Assembly: GCF_000296465.1 (NCBI RefSeq)
Contig: NZ_JH815205.1
Span: 636,769-700,768 of the forward strand
Source of the DNA: Barnesiella intestinihominis YIT 11860
GTDB taxonomy: Bacteria; Bacteroidota; Bacteroidia; Bacteroidales; Barnesiellaceae
Length of the DNA: 64,000 bases
Direction of reading: 5' to 3'
Positions 53,810 to 62,479 of the stretch are shown piece after piece. The notes under the pieces are model-generated. The model saw only the letters and a list, made by a program, of their open reading frames with translations. It was not told the DNA's origin and searched no databases. The position numbers and the translations under genes are program-made. How positions within the stretch are numbered: the first letter of the stretch is position 1; the number at the start of each line of letters is the position of its first letter.

Positions 53810-55393
53810 TTAGTATTGTATTTCGAGAAGCGGAGCATCGGCCGAACCATTCGGCGAACGAATCCGCAAAAGGCGAGAAACGGTAGGAGCGATGGCCGTC
53901 GCACGCACCGGAGAAGTGATACGTACCGGCTTCACATCGTGTGCCAAAATAAAACACGGTGCAGGAACAGCATTGACACGAACATATTCGCGGGTATCGT
54001 TCGCATCCTCATAGACGACCTCCCAACCGGGACACAAATCCAGCACGAGATCGCCCGACAGTTTGGGATAATAGCCGTTTCGCATGGCGGCGACACGATC
54101 GGTTCCATTACTCAGCAACAGACGTTGCGATGTATAAACGTCTTGTACACCCGTCATCTGAATCAGAAACGAAGCTGCCCGATTACGCATTTCATCGGCA
54201 TCGATATCACGCTCCTTAATCAGTTTCCGGTTCAAGAAAATCTGTCGATTCTGGTAACCTATCACCCAATCTCCTTGACCGTAAAGAGCCATCAGATAAA
54301 CATTCAGCAAAGAGACTGCACGCCGGGGATAAAATTCTCCCGAAGGTATATTATAAATGGGCGACTCTTTCGCCTCCCCCTTGAAATATCCCGTAGAGGT
54401 CAAAAAAACGACCGTGTTGGCAAGACCCACTTTCTTGTCTATTTCATCGAGCAGACGGGCTATATCCCTATCCAGTCGCACATAAGTATCCTGCAACTCC
54501 AAGCCGTAGTCCTGTATGGTCTTGTTCAGATACACGCCGGCCGTATAACCGACATTCAGCATATCGAGGACACCACGGCGTCCCAAAAGTCCTTTATCCA
54601 AGAACTCCACGGCAACATCGGTAATCTCCTGATTAACCAAAGCCGTCGTCTTAAACTGCACGAACTTATCACGGCCGTCTCGGGCAAAAGTTCGTTTAAA
54701 AGAAAAATCATTCGTCAGATACGGTATGGCCGTATAACGGTCGGGCGTATAAACCGGAGTCCAAGAAAGCGTATCGATACGAGCCGATAAAGAACGCACA
54801 TAATTGAATTGTTCGACATAAGCGGGAACATCACGATAATAAGTGGTCGTCGCCCACTTGCCATTCCTATCGTTAATCCAGAAAGCGCAATTAGCCGCAT
54901 GTCCCGCACTGATAATAGACTGCTGTGCATCGGGCGCTACGGCATACACGCGTCCCAATCCTCCGCTCACGATTTTTACCTCGTCGCTGAGCGTCGAAGT
55001 ACGAATACGTTCAGGTGAAAAAGTTTCATCGGTATAATTCCCTATCTTGGACGGGTCGTTCAGAATAAACTCTTCCCGCAGAAATGCCGTATTGAAAAAA
55101 CGCTCCGACGGAATGCCATGAAAAAACGGAGTTGTTCCCGTATACAGAGTAGCCGTTGCCGAAGCCTTATCGATATTCGGGAAATCGAAAACCAAATTTT
55201 CACAGACAACTCCCTCTCGCATCAACCGTTTAAAACCCTTTTCCCCGAAAAGGTGTTGCAAGGCTTCCAAATAATCGGTACGCAGTTGATCGACCGTAAT
55301 ACCCACCACCAAACGAGGACTGTTGTCAGCAGACTGCACCAACGGCACGACCAGCAGAGAAAAGAGAATTGTCGCTAATACTTTATTTTTCAT
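53810..55393 (-). CDS. PafA-like alkaline-phosphatase-superfamily protein, probably catalytically inactive
   Basis: A 527-residue exported protein (signal ATILFSLLVVPLVQSADN). It follows the PafA/type I phosphodiesterase fold from end to end: VGITVDQLRTDYL, LYTGTTPFFHGIP, LQDTYVRLDRDIARLLDEID, YYPKLSGDLVLDLCPGW and IAPTVSRLLRI. However, the positions that usually read S-T-D-Y-x-x-H and T-x-D-H-G (metal ligands) here read YTAGVYLN and FLTSTGYF, and the late histidine segment is replaced by NDTREYVRV. Only the first Asp appears kept. I infer a pseudo-phosphatase. Its start overlaps the Lnb gene by 11 bp. Confidence 0.8.
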   Translation of the reverse strand: MKNKVLATILFSLLVVPLVQSADNSPRLVVGITVDQLRTDYLEALQHLFGEKGFKRLMREGVVCENLVFDFPNIDKASATATLYTGTTPFFHGIPSERFFNTAFLREEFILNDPSKIGNYTDETFSPERIRTSTLSDEVKIVSGGLGRVYAVAPDAQQSIISAGHAANCAFWINDRNGKWATTTYYRDVPAYVEQFNYVRSLSARIDTLSWTPVYTPDRYTAIPYLTNDFSFKRTFARDGRDKFVQFKTTALVNQEITDVAVEFLDKGLLGRRGVLDMLNVGYTAGVYLNKTIQDYGLELQDTYVRLDRDIARLLDEIDKKVGLANTVVFLTSTGYFKGEAKESPIYNIPSGEFYPRRAVSLLNVYLMALYGQGDWVIGYQNRQIFLNRKLIKERDIDADEMRNRAASFLIQMTGVQDVYTSQRLLLSNGTDRVAAMRNGYYPKLSGDLVLDLCPGWEVVYEDANDTREYVRVNAVPAPCFILAHDVKPVRITSPVRATAIAPTVSRLLRIRSPNGSADAPLLEIQY

Positions 55394-56627
55394 CTTTGTT
55401 TTTCTCCGTTTTTTTCAAACGAACGGATACCGCCAAATAGGTAAACGAACGAATTACCAATACCAACACCAACGGAAAAAATGCGGCATTAAACTGTTGT
55501 GGAATCCAGTGCCAAAGGGCCACAAATAACAACAACCCTGCAAAGTTAGCAAAATGATAGTATCTAACGATACTTTTAAGAGATTTAAACCAAATAAAAA
55601 GAGCCATCAACAGCCAAAAGGGATGCAACCAAAACGCCGAATAGTTGGGATAAGTTGCCGGGTGAACAGAAACGAACATAAGGAAAAACACGACTAAGCC
55701 GCCCAATCCGTAAATCGAAAACAAGACTGTATCGAATACCCGGGAATACCTTTTTCGGGAAATATCATATACCGACACAGCCGCGACAAAGAAGAAAAAC
55801 AACCATGCGACGAAAAGTGGCGTCAAATAAAATGGTGTTTCGGGAGGACACGCCGGAACCTCAGGATCGTACAGCACCTCCGTTCGGCTCACCAACGGGA
55901 CAGCCGCCGAGTCGGGACTCATTTGAACGACCGCCTCGGAAAAAGCTTTCTCTAATATTTCGGGACCGAACATTTGTTCCCGATAAGTCATCGGCCTATC
56001 CAAACCGCTTCCCAATGCCAAGTCGATACCGAAAATCAACCACGGGCAAATACCCGCATATCGGTCTATCTCCTCACGAAAAGTAGGCAAAGACTCCCCC
56101 GGCTCTTTGTATCGCACCTTGTTATCCAATACCATCTCTACCATATTACGAGGACGGGTAGCACAATTATCGAACAGGAAATTATACCGATAAACCCGGT
56201 TCTGAGGCATGGCATTAACCAACAGAGCCTCGAATAAGGCTCTGCTTTGTATGGGTGTCAAGTTCAACACCTGTTCATCGACCTTCGATTCCCGAAACTG
56301 ATAATTTAACAAGAAATCGGGAAAATCGTTTATTCCTAAACAATAATCGGTTTCACCTTTCGTGAACCGCCAGATAAAGCCGGGCGCATCGAAATTAAAC
56401 ATGCCATAATTGAAAACATAATCGAAACCTCCGGGCCTCTGCTGTTTCACCCGTAGCGCCGTATGACCGAACAACTCATACACCTCCGTTCCGGGTCCGC
56501 AAGTCAATAAACTCACTTGTAAAGTATCGGGCAAGATTCCCGGTTTTGATTCCTGCGCTTGTATTTTCTCGTTGGCAAACAAGACCACAAGAATAAAACC
56601 CAGAATTATATATAGTTTCTTCTTCAT
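55383..56627 (-). CDS. DUF4105 / Lnb-type lipoprotein N-acyltransferase-like protein
   Basis: A 414-residue protein with a signal peptide (LYIILGFILVVLFANEKIQA). Its periplasmic N-terminal Lnb domain has a papain/NlpC-like His and Cys: LLTCGPGTEVYELFGHTALRV and FDNCATRPRNMVE. Four or five transmembrane helices follow (from about residue 265: YLTPLFVAWLFFFFVAAV onward). Proteins of this family have been linked to N-acylation of lipoproteins in Bacteroidota, consistent with the lipoprotein-rich phylum. ATG 56627 is preferred over GTG 56633. It overlaps the phosphatase-like gene downstream. Confidence 0.85.
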   Translation of the reverse strand: MKKKLYIILGFILVVLFANEKIQAQESKPGILPDTLQVSLLTCGPGTEVYELFGHTALRVKQQRPGGFDYVFNYGMFNFDAPGFIWRFTKGETDYCLGINDFPDFLLNYQFRESKVDEQVLNLTPIQSRALFEALLVNAMPQNRVYRYNFLFDNCATRPRNMVEMVLDNKVRYKEPGESLPTFREEIDRYAGICPWLIFGIDLALGSGLDRPMTYREQMFGPEILEKAFSEAVVQMSPDSAAVPLVSRTEVLYDPEVPACPPETPFYLTPLFVAWLFFFFVAAVSVYDISRKRYSRVFDTVLFSIYGLGGLVVFFLMFVSVHPATYPNYSAFWLHPFWLLMALFIWFKSLKSIVRYYHFANFAGLLLFVALWHWIPQQFNAAFFPLVLVLVIRSFTYLAVSVRLKKTEKNKDEK

Positions 56628-56765
56628 AAACACTCCACATTATTGCAGCAAAATCGGTGTAAAAGTACAACTTTCCATCTAATTACCTCGGTATGTAACT
56701 CTTTTATTTTCTTTGACTTTGATAAATTTCACATTTTTATTTCCACACTCTACCGAATAATTTTT

Positions 56766-56773
56766 TATCTTTG
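56766..56773 (+). promoter_or_regulatory. -7 box upstream of the nitroreductase gene
   Basis: TATCTTTG, 23 bp before the ATG at 56797. Confidence 0.6.
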
Positions 56774-56796
56774 TTCGAAACACAAAACAGAGTATT

Positions 56797-57408
56797 ATGA
56801 AAATCAAAGGTTTACTATTATCTCTATTCGTAACAAGCAGCTTACTCTCGATTGCACAAGACATAAAACTCCCCTCCCCGCAAAAACAGGGCGGAGAACC
56901 TCTCTTGCAGGTTCTCTCCAAACGCGCCTCGACACGCGACTTCGATACACAAAAGAATATAGACTCACAAACCCTTTCCAACCTATTGTGGGCGGCATGG
57001 GGATACAACCGAGAAGACAAGCGTACGGCGCCTTCGGCCATGAATCGTCAAGAAATTTCACTATATATCGTCACGGCACAAGGGGTCTATCTCTATGATG
57101 CCAAACAGAATAAACTGGCGGAAATCGCCAAAGGAGATTTCCGGGAAAACGCAGGCATGCAACCGTTCGTACACACTGCGCCTCTCAACATTATTTTTAC
57201 TGCCGATTTGGAAAAAGCGCCGGGTAACGACATGATGTTCGTCGATTGCGGATTCATCTCCCAGAACATTTATCTCTATTGTGCCTCGGTCGGTTTGGGT
57301 ACAGTCGTTCGCGGCTCGTTCAATGGCGATGAATTGGCAAAAATATTAAAGCTGAACGAAAAACAAAAAGTAGTATTGACCCAGACTGTCGGCTATCCGG
57401 CTAAATGA
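56797..57408 (+). CDS. Exported nitroreductase-family protein (SagB/ThcOx-like)
   Basis: A 203-residue protein with a signal peptide (GLLLSLFVTSSLLSIAQ) and an FMN-binding nitroreductase fold: SKRASTRDFD, LSNLLWAAWGYNR, RTAPSAMNRQEISLYIV and YCASVGLGTVVRGSF. This SagB-type arrangement is common in gut Bacteroidota as periplasmic or lipoprotein-like forms. The redox substrate is unknown. It overlaps the DUF5715 gene by 4 bp (ATGA), so the two are translationally coupled. Confidence 0.88.
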   Translation: MKIKGLLLSLFVTSSLLSIAQDIKLPSPQKQGGEPLLQVLSKRASTRDFDTQKNIDSQTLSNLLWAAWGYNREDKRTAPSAMNRQEISLYIVTAQGVYLYDAKQNKLAEIAKGDFRENAGMQPFVHTAPLNIIFTADLEKAPGNDMMFVDCGFISQNIYLYCASVGLGTVVRGSFNGDELAKILKLNEKQKVVLTQTVGYPAK

Positions 57409-58145
57409 TTTCTCCGGAAAAACCTTACATCATGCGACGGTTCTCATTTCTCTTTTTTACGATCGTTATATTCCTGTCTTTTTTATCTGGCTGCAAAGGC
57501 AAACAGGTCGAATCTGATTACCCGGAAAGTTCTCTTATCGATACATTCGAAGTAAAACAACAACCCCAACCGCGCACAACCGGCTGGAAAAAGAGTCCTG
57601 TACGATATTCCAGTTTCCGCAAACTATTCAACGACTTGAACGACAAACATCTTGCTGTTGCCAAAAAGAACGGGATAGAACCATTGGAATCGCTCGATGA
57701 TGCCCGGAATTTGGGATTCTGGAAACTTGCTAAAATAGACAGTTGTGAATACTACACCGTCGATAAACTGACTCATTCGATCCCATATCTGACTCCCAAA
57801 ACCAAATGGTTGCTCATGAAGATAGGCAAAAACTTCCAAGACTCGTTAACGAACCGAGGTTCGGGAGGAAGACAAATTATTCTCACCAGCGCATTGCGTT
57901 CCGATGAATCGATAAAGTCGTTACGCCGGCGAAATACAAACGCCAGCGAAAACTCGGCACACCGTTACGGCACGACTTTCGACATAGCCTACAATCGATA
58001 CAACGTAACCGACTCGACCTATTTCGTACCCTCCGACCGACTACGAATTTTACTCGGCGAGGTTCTGTACGATTTACGCAAAGAACACAAATGCTACATC
58101 AAATACGAAATACGACAAGGCTGTTTCCACATTACGGCGAGATAA
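57405..58145 (+). CDS. DUF5715 lipoprotein, M15/VanY-like fold
   Basis: A 246-residue protein, or 237 if it starts at ATG 57432. The lipobox FLSFLSGC marks it as a lipoprotein in either case. The core IILTSALRSDESIKSL and NSAHRYGTTFDIAYNRY contains the SxHxxGxxxD pattern of M15 zinc carboxypeptidases (VanY, YcbK), so a peptidoglycan-related hydrolase is plausible. A later Cys/His end (QGCFHITAR) could supply the last ligand. ATG 57405 overlaps the upstream stop; ATG 57432 gives the cleaner signal peptide. Confidence 0.8.
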   Translation: MISPEKPYIMRRFSFLFFTIVIFLSFLSGCKGKQVESDYPESSLIDTFEVKQQPQPRTTGWKKSPVRYSSFRKLFNDLNDKHLAVAKKNGIEPLESLDDARNLGFWKLAKIDSCEYYTVDKLTHSIPYLTPKTKWLLMKIGKNFQDSLTNRGSGGRQIILTSALRSDESIKSLRRRNTNASENSAHRYGTTFDIAYNRYNVTDSTYFVPSDRLRILLGEVLYDLRKEHKCYIKYEIRQGCFHITAR

Positions 58146-58191
58146 ATCAAACGACAACCGTACAATCGACCGGCCTTTCGTGAAAAATTAT

Positions 58192-58286
58192 TATCTTTGT
58201 CACAACGAAGGTACGATGCGGTTCGGCATAGCCAAATCGGAAACAAGATTTTCGTTTGTCTCTGCACTTACCTTTCCGTATCTTTG
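58192..58286 (+). repeat. Promoter-hairpin repeat, copy E (sulfatase promoter)
   Basis: First box TATCTTTG 58192-58199; GCGGTTCGGCATAG; stem arms 58233-58244 and 58248-58258 (CAAA-T-CGGAAAC / ATTTTCG-TTTG, with one G-U pair and one open end pair); second TATCTTTG 58279-58286, again 20 bp after TTTG. It ends 23 bp before the sulfatase ATG. Confidence 0.83.
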
Positions 58287-58309
58287 AGGCGTTTAACAAT
58301 AACCGACCG

Positions 58310-60289
58310 ATGAAACGATATTTATATGCCCTGCGCTATCTGATTTCGATACATGTGTTGGGACTCATTCTCTTTACGGCATTCCGTCTGATCCTCTTCC
58401 TACAAGGGTACGAATATCTCATGGACGAAGAAATTTCGGTATTCACCCGTCTCGAAGCATTCGTCCGGGGATTGTGGCTCGACAATGTCGTAGCCTGTTA
58501 TATATCGATTCTGCCGCTCGTTATCGTCTCGATCTGTTCCCTGATAGGATATTTCGGTAAAAACCTGTACCGGGGAATCCATATCTTTTTCTCGGTCTTT
58601 TACGTCGTGGCATTCGCCATATCGGCTGCCGATATACCTTATTTCGCTTATTTCTTCAAACACATCAACGCTTCCATTTTCAACTGGTTCGGCTACACCG
58701 GAACGACATTGGGACTTATGTTCGGTGAATTCTCCTATATCGTCGCATTCGTCTTGTTTCTGTGTCTCTCTTTCCTTTTCGTCTTTCTCTCCCGGATATT
58801 ATTACATCGGACTTGTCGCGATATACAAAGAGTATCTGCCGAAAAATTTCATTGGAAACCCGAGCTGCTTACACTCCTTTGCTCGACTCTTCTAATAGGA
58901 GTATGTTTATTCGGCATACGCGGACGCATGGGATACAACCCTATCAAAGTAAGTGCGGCCTATTATTGCAACAATACATTTTTGAACCAATTGGGTATAA
59001 GCCCCTCGTTCAATTTATTGCGCAGTTCGTTAGAGGCTTCCAAATCGGAAAATCGGGAAATCGATTTGATGGACGAGAAAGAGGCGATCTCTACGGTTCG
59101 CAGAGAACTGAATATCACGGACTCGCTTCCCGACATATCGCCCATTGCCCGAAAAATAGAAAATCCGGGACAACCCAGCCGTAAAAACGTAGTCCTCGTT
59201 TTCATGGAATCGATGTCGGCCGAATTGCTGGGGCATTTCGGTAATCCCGAGCACCTCACCCCGTTTCTCGATTCAATAGCCGTCCGGTCGCTTTGCTTCA
59301 ATCGATTTTTCTCGGCGGGAACTCATACCAACCATGCCATACACTCCGTCTTGTATTCCTATCCGGCTCTGATGAAACGGAATTCCATGAAAGGAGCCGT
59401 TATTCCTTTCTTCGCCGGACTACCCACCATTTTACAAGATAACGGATACCGTACGCTTTTTTTCATGACTCATGAGTCGCAGTATGATAACATGAACGGC
59501 TATCTGCGAACCAATGGTTTCGACCGCATCTTTGCACAAGAGGACTATCCGCAAGACAAAGTAGTCAACAGTTTCGGTGTCCAAGACGATTTCCTATACC
59601 AATACGCCCTGCCCATTCTCACAGAGACTGCCAACGAGGGGCAGCCCTTTTTCGCTGTATTGTTAAGCATCAGCAACCACCCGCCGTATGTTATTCCCAA
59701 AGATTTCAAGACACACAGTAATACCGACGAACATCGAATCGTCGAATTCGCCGATCATGCTTTAAAGGAATTTATCGATGAAGCGAAACAACAGGAATGG
59801 TTCGACAACACGATATTTGTCTTCGTCGGTGACCACGGGAAAATTGTGGGGACTCCCCGCAGCGATATACCGCTCAGTTTCAACCATGTGCCTCTTTTCA
59901 TTTATTCGCCTTCATTTATCGAACCCCGACAGATACAAGACCTCGGCGGACAAGTGGATATAGCTCCCACCATATTGGGTTTGCTGAACATAGACTATAC
60001 CGACAACGGATTCGGAGTAAACCTCCTGCAAGAAAAACGTAAAGCGGCATTCTTTACCTCCGACGATGCTATCGGATGCGTGAACGATTCGCTGTTCTAT
60101 ATCTATAAACCCAAAGAAAACCAAGAGTGGTTGCTCTCGCAAGAAAGAGCTATCGAAAAGAGGGGCAATATCGACAATCCTGCCGTCTGCCAAGAACTGC
60201 GGGAATATGCCTTCTCCATGCTTCAAACCGCACAATACCTCATGAGCAACAACCTCACAGGGGAATATATAGGTTATCAACCCCGTTAA
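58310..60289 (+). CDS. LtaS-type membrane sulfatase / phosphoglycerol transferase-like protein
   Basis: A 659-residue inner-membrane enzyme. Five N-terminal transmembrane helices (about residues 10-190) precede a periplasmic alkaline-phosphatase-fold domain. VVLVFMESMSAELLGHFG carries the first metal ligand, FSAGTHTNHAIHS the nucleophilic Thr, and VFVGDHGKIVG the Asp-His metal pair. Such proteins transfer phosphoglycerol or phosphoethanolamine to lipids or glycans. In Bacteroidota the acceptor is unknown. Start ATG 58310 is set by repeat copy E; an earlier in-frame ATG at 58256 lies inside the repeat. Confidence 0.88.
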   Translation: MKRYLYALRYLISIHVLGLILFTAFRLILFLQGYEYLMDEEISVFTRLEAFVRGLWLDNVVACYISILPLVIVSICSLIGYFGKNLYRGIHIFFSVFYVVAFAISAADIPYFAYFFKHINASIFNWFGYTGTTLGLMFGEFSYIVAFVLFLCLSFLFVFLSRILLHRTCRDIQRVSAEKFHWKPELLTLLCSTLLIGVCLFGIRGRMGYNPIKVSAAYYCNNTFLNQLGISPSFNLLRSSLEASKSENREIDLMDEKEAISTVRRELNITDSLPDISPIARKIENPGQPSRKNVVLVFMESMSAELLGHFGNPEHLTPFLDSIAVRSLCFNRFFSAGTHTNHAIHSVLYSYPALMKRNSMKGAVIPFFAGLPTILQDNGYRTLFFMTHESQYDNMNGYLRTNGFDRIFAQEDYPQDKVVNSFGVQDDFLYQYALPILTETANEGQPFFAVLLSISNHPPYVIPKDFKTHSNTDEHRIVEFADHALKEFIDEAKQQEWFDNTIFVFVGDHGKIVGTPRSDIPLSFNHVPLFIYSPSFIEPRQIQDLGGQVDIAPTILGLLNIDYTDNGFGVNLLQEKRKAAFFTSDDAIGCVNDSLFYIYKPKENQEWLLSQERAIEKRGNIDNPAVCQELREYAFSMLQTAQYLMSNNLTGEYIGYQPR

Positions 60290-60302
60290 ACGACCGACTG
60301 TT

Positions 60303-61433
60303 ATGAATAAGATATTTTATACATGCGTCCTTTCGGCACTCGTACTCCTTTCGGCACAATGTAACCCGAAGCCCCAAGAAAGCGACGAACAAATCGGGAA
60401 CGATTCTATCATCGAGTATGCCGAGCTACTCTCTATTACCCGTCATGACGACTACACCGATGTAAAAATAAGCAACCCGTGGGACAGCACCCGGTTGCTG
60501 CACCGATATATACTCGTTCCCAAGACACAAAACGTTCCATCGAATCTACCGCAAGGAACCGTCGTAAGGACTCCGTTGTCCAATACATTAGTCTATGCCT
60601 CGGTACATTGCAGCCTGTTGGAGCAATTAGACGCATTATCGCAAATAGGAGGAGTCTGCGACCTCTCCTATATCAAAACGCCCGCTTTGCTCTCTCGTGC
60701 GGAAAACGGAAAACTGACCGATGCCGGAAATTCCATGTCGCCCGACATCGAACGAGTAATGTCGTTGAATCCGGATGCCATCTTATTATCTCCTTTCGAA
60801 AACGCCGGATACGGACGTATCGGGAAAATGGGAATACCCATTATAGAATGCGCCGATTATTTGGAAACTTCACCTCTGGGCCGGGCAGAATGGATAAAAT
60901 TCTTCGGTCTGTTATACGGTAAAGAGGTCGAAGCCGATTCCATTTTTACGGAAGTCGAAAAAAACTATACCGAATTGAGAGATAAAATAGGTGTACTTTC
61001 TTCTGCTCCCGTTGTCATCAGCGAATTAAAAAGCGGTTCGGCATGGTATATGCCCGGCGGAAAAAGCTATATGGCCCGCTTTTTCAAGGATGCCGGAGCC
61101 GCTTACCCGTGGAGCGACAATACAGAAACAGGGTCTATTCCGCTCTCTTTCGAAACGGTATTCAACCGAGCAGGAAAAGCCGACATTTGGCTTATTAAAT
61201 CGTTCCACGTGTCGGAGCTTTCCTATCGGACTCTGCAAAAGGAATATGCACCCTATGCAAGGTTCAAAGCCTTCCGGGAGAAAAAGATATACGGTTGCGA
61301 CTCGTCCCGATGCAACTACTACGAAGAGACTCCGTTTCGTCCCGACCTGTTGTTACAGGAACTCGCTGCATTGTTCCACCCCGGCCTGTTCCCCGATTAT
61401 CGATTCCGCTACTATCAACCGTTATCCGAATGA
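60303..61433 (+). CDS. ABC-importer substrate-binding lipoprotein (BtuF/FecB-like)
   Basis: A 376-residue lipoprotein (signal CVLSALVLLSAQC, Cys20) of the helical-backbone periplasmic-binding family for metal chelates or corrinoids. Two lobes are linked by a long helix (RAEWIKFFGLLYGKEVEADSIFTEVEKNY region). Typical segments are GGVCDLSYIKTPAL, MSLNPDAILLSPF and WYMPGGKSYMARFFKDAGA. The ligand (vitamin B12, haem or siderophore iron) cannot be fixed. It is 13 bp after the sulfatase and overlaps the permease gene (ATGA). Confidence 0.88.
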   Translation: MNKIFYTCVLSALVLLSAQCNPKPQESDEQIGNDSIIEYAELLSITRHDDYTDVKISNPWDSTRLLHRYILVPKTQNVPSNLPQGTVVRTPLSNTLVYASVHCSLLEQLDALSQIGGVCDLSYIKTPALLSRAENGKLTDAGNSMSPDIERVMSLNPDAILLSPFENAGYGRIGKMGIPIIECADYLETSPLGRAEWIKFFGLLYGKEVEADSIFTEVEKNYTELRDKIGVLSSAPVVISELKSGSAWYMPGGKSYMARFFKDAGAAYPWSDNTETGSIPLSFETVFNRAGKADIWLIKSFHVSELSYRTLQKEYAPYARFKAFREKKIYGCDSSRCNYYEETPFRPDLLLQELAALFHPGLFPDYRFRYYQPLSE

Positions 61434-62479
61434 ACGACAAACCGAACAAGCAGCATGAACAACGGCTAATAGTCGTTCTCGTCCTGTTACTTTTGGCATT
61501 ATGTGCCGCCAATTTATGGTTCGGGTCGGTACAAATACCGGCTTCGGCCGTATGGGATATCCTGTGCGGAAAAGAACCTGAAAAGGAGGTCTGGAAATTC
61601 ATCGTGCTGGAATCCCGATTACCGCAAATGGTGGCGGCACTCCTGTCGGGAGCCGCATTGGCAGTTGCCGGGCTGCTTCTTCAAACGGCATTCAACAACC
61701 CGCTCGCCGGACCTTCGATATTAGGAATCGATACGGGAGCCAGTTTAGGAGTGGCTTTGGTCATGTTATTTTGGGGAGGGACACTCGGCGTGTCCGAGGC
61801 AACCACCCTCACCGGATTCACCGCTGTCATTGCCGGAGCTTTTCTCGGTTCAGTCACTGTATTAGGTACGATACTCTTTTTCTCGACCATTGTCAAGAAC
61901 AACATCATGCTCCTCATTGTCGGTATAATGGTAGGCTATATTACTTCGTCGGTTATCTCTCTACTCAACTATTTCGCAACAGCCGAAGGGGTACACTCCT
62001 ATACGATTTGGGGTATGGGAAATTTCAGCGGAGTCACCGGCGAGCAGCTGCCCTATTTCGCACTTTTCGTATCTGTGGGCCTCATCATCGCTATACTTCT
62101 GATAAAACCACTCAATGCCTTGCTGCTCGGTGACCGTTATGCTGCCAATCTGGGAGTAAACATTAAACTCACCCGCAATCTGCTGCTCATCGTCACCGGT
62201 CTGCTCACGGCATCGACCACGGCATTCTGCGGCCCCATTTCGTTTATCGGTCTCGCCGTTCCTCATATCGCCCGACTGTTATTGGGGACATCGAACCACA
62301 ACACCTTGTTGCCGATGACTTTGCTGTGCGGAGCCGTAACCGCATTGCTGTGCAATCTCATCTGTATCCTTCCGGGAGAATCGGGCATCCTGCCCATCAA
62401 TGCCATCACTCCGGTCTTAGGTGCGCCGGTGATTATTTATGTCATCATCAACCAACGAAAAATCCAATATTTCAACTGA
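61430..62479 (+). CDS. FecCD/BtuC-family ABC permease
   Basis: A 349-residue inner-membrane protein with about ten helices of the BtuC/FecCD family: SRLPQMVAALLSGAALAVAG near the N-terminus, NPLAGPSILGIDTGASLG, and the ATPase-contact region FCGPISFIGLAVPHIAR. It would form a homodimeric channel. Start ATG 61430 overlaps the binding-protein stop; the frame's upstream extension is an overlap artefact. It overlaps the ATPase gene as TGATG. Confidence 0.93.
   Translation: MNDKPNKQHEQRLIVVLVLLLLALCAANLWFGSVQIPASAVWDILCGKEPEKEVWKFIVLESRLPQMVAALLSGAALAVAGLLLQTAFNNPLAGPSILGIDTGASLGVALVMLFWGGTLGVSEATTLTGFTAVIAGAFLGSVTVLGTILFFSTIVKNNIMLLIVGIMVGYITSSVISLLNYFATAEGVHSYTIWGMGNFSGVTGEQLPYFALFVSVGLIIAILLIKPLNALLLGDRYAANLGVNIKLTRNLLLIVTGLLTASTTAFCGPISFIGLAVPHIARLLLGTSNHNTLLPMTLLCGAVTALLCNLICILPGESGILPINAITPVLGAPVIIYVIINQRKIQYFN

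Noticed and set aside
58256-58309. Earlier ATG for the sulfatase inside the repeat
   Set aside because: It lies upstream of the -7 box of copy E, so it would not be on the main transcript.
60290-60302. Cobalamin riboswitch ahead of the BtuFCD-like importer
   Set aside because: Only 13 bp separate it from the sulfatase gene and no B12-box-like leader is visible upstream of the operon either.
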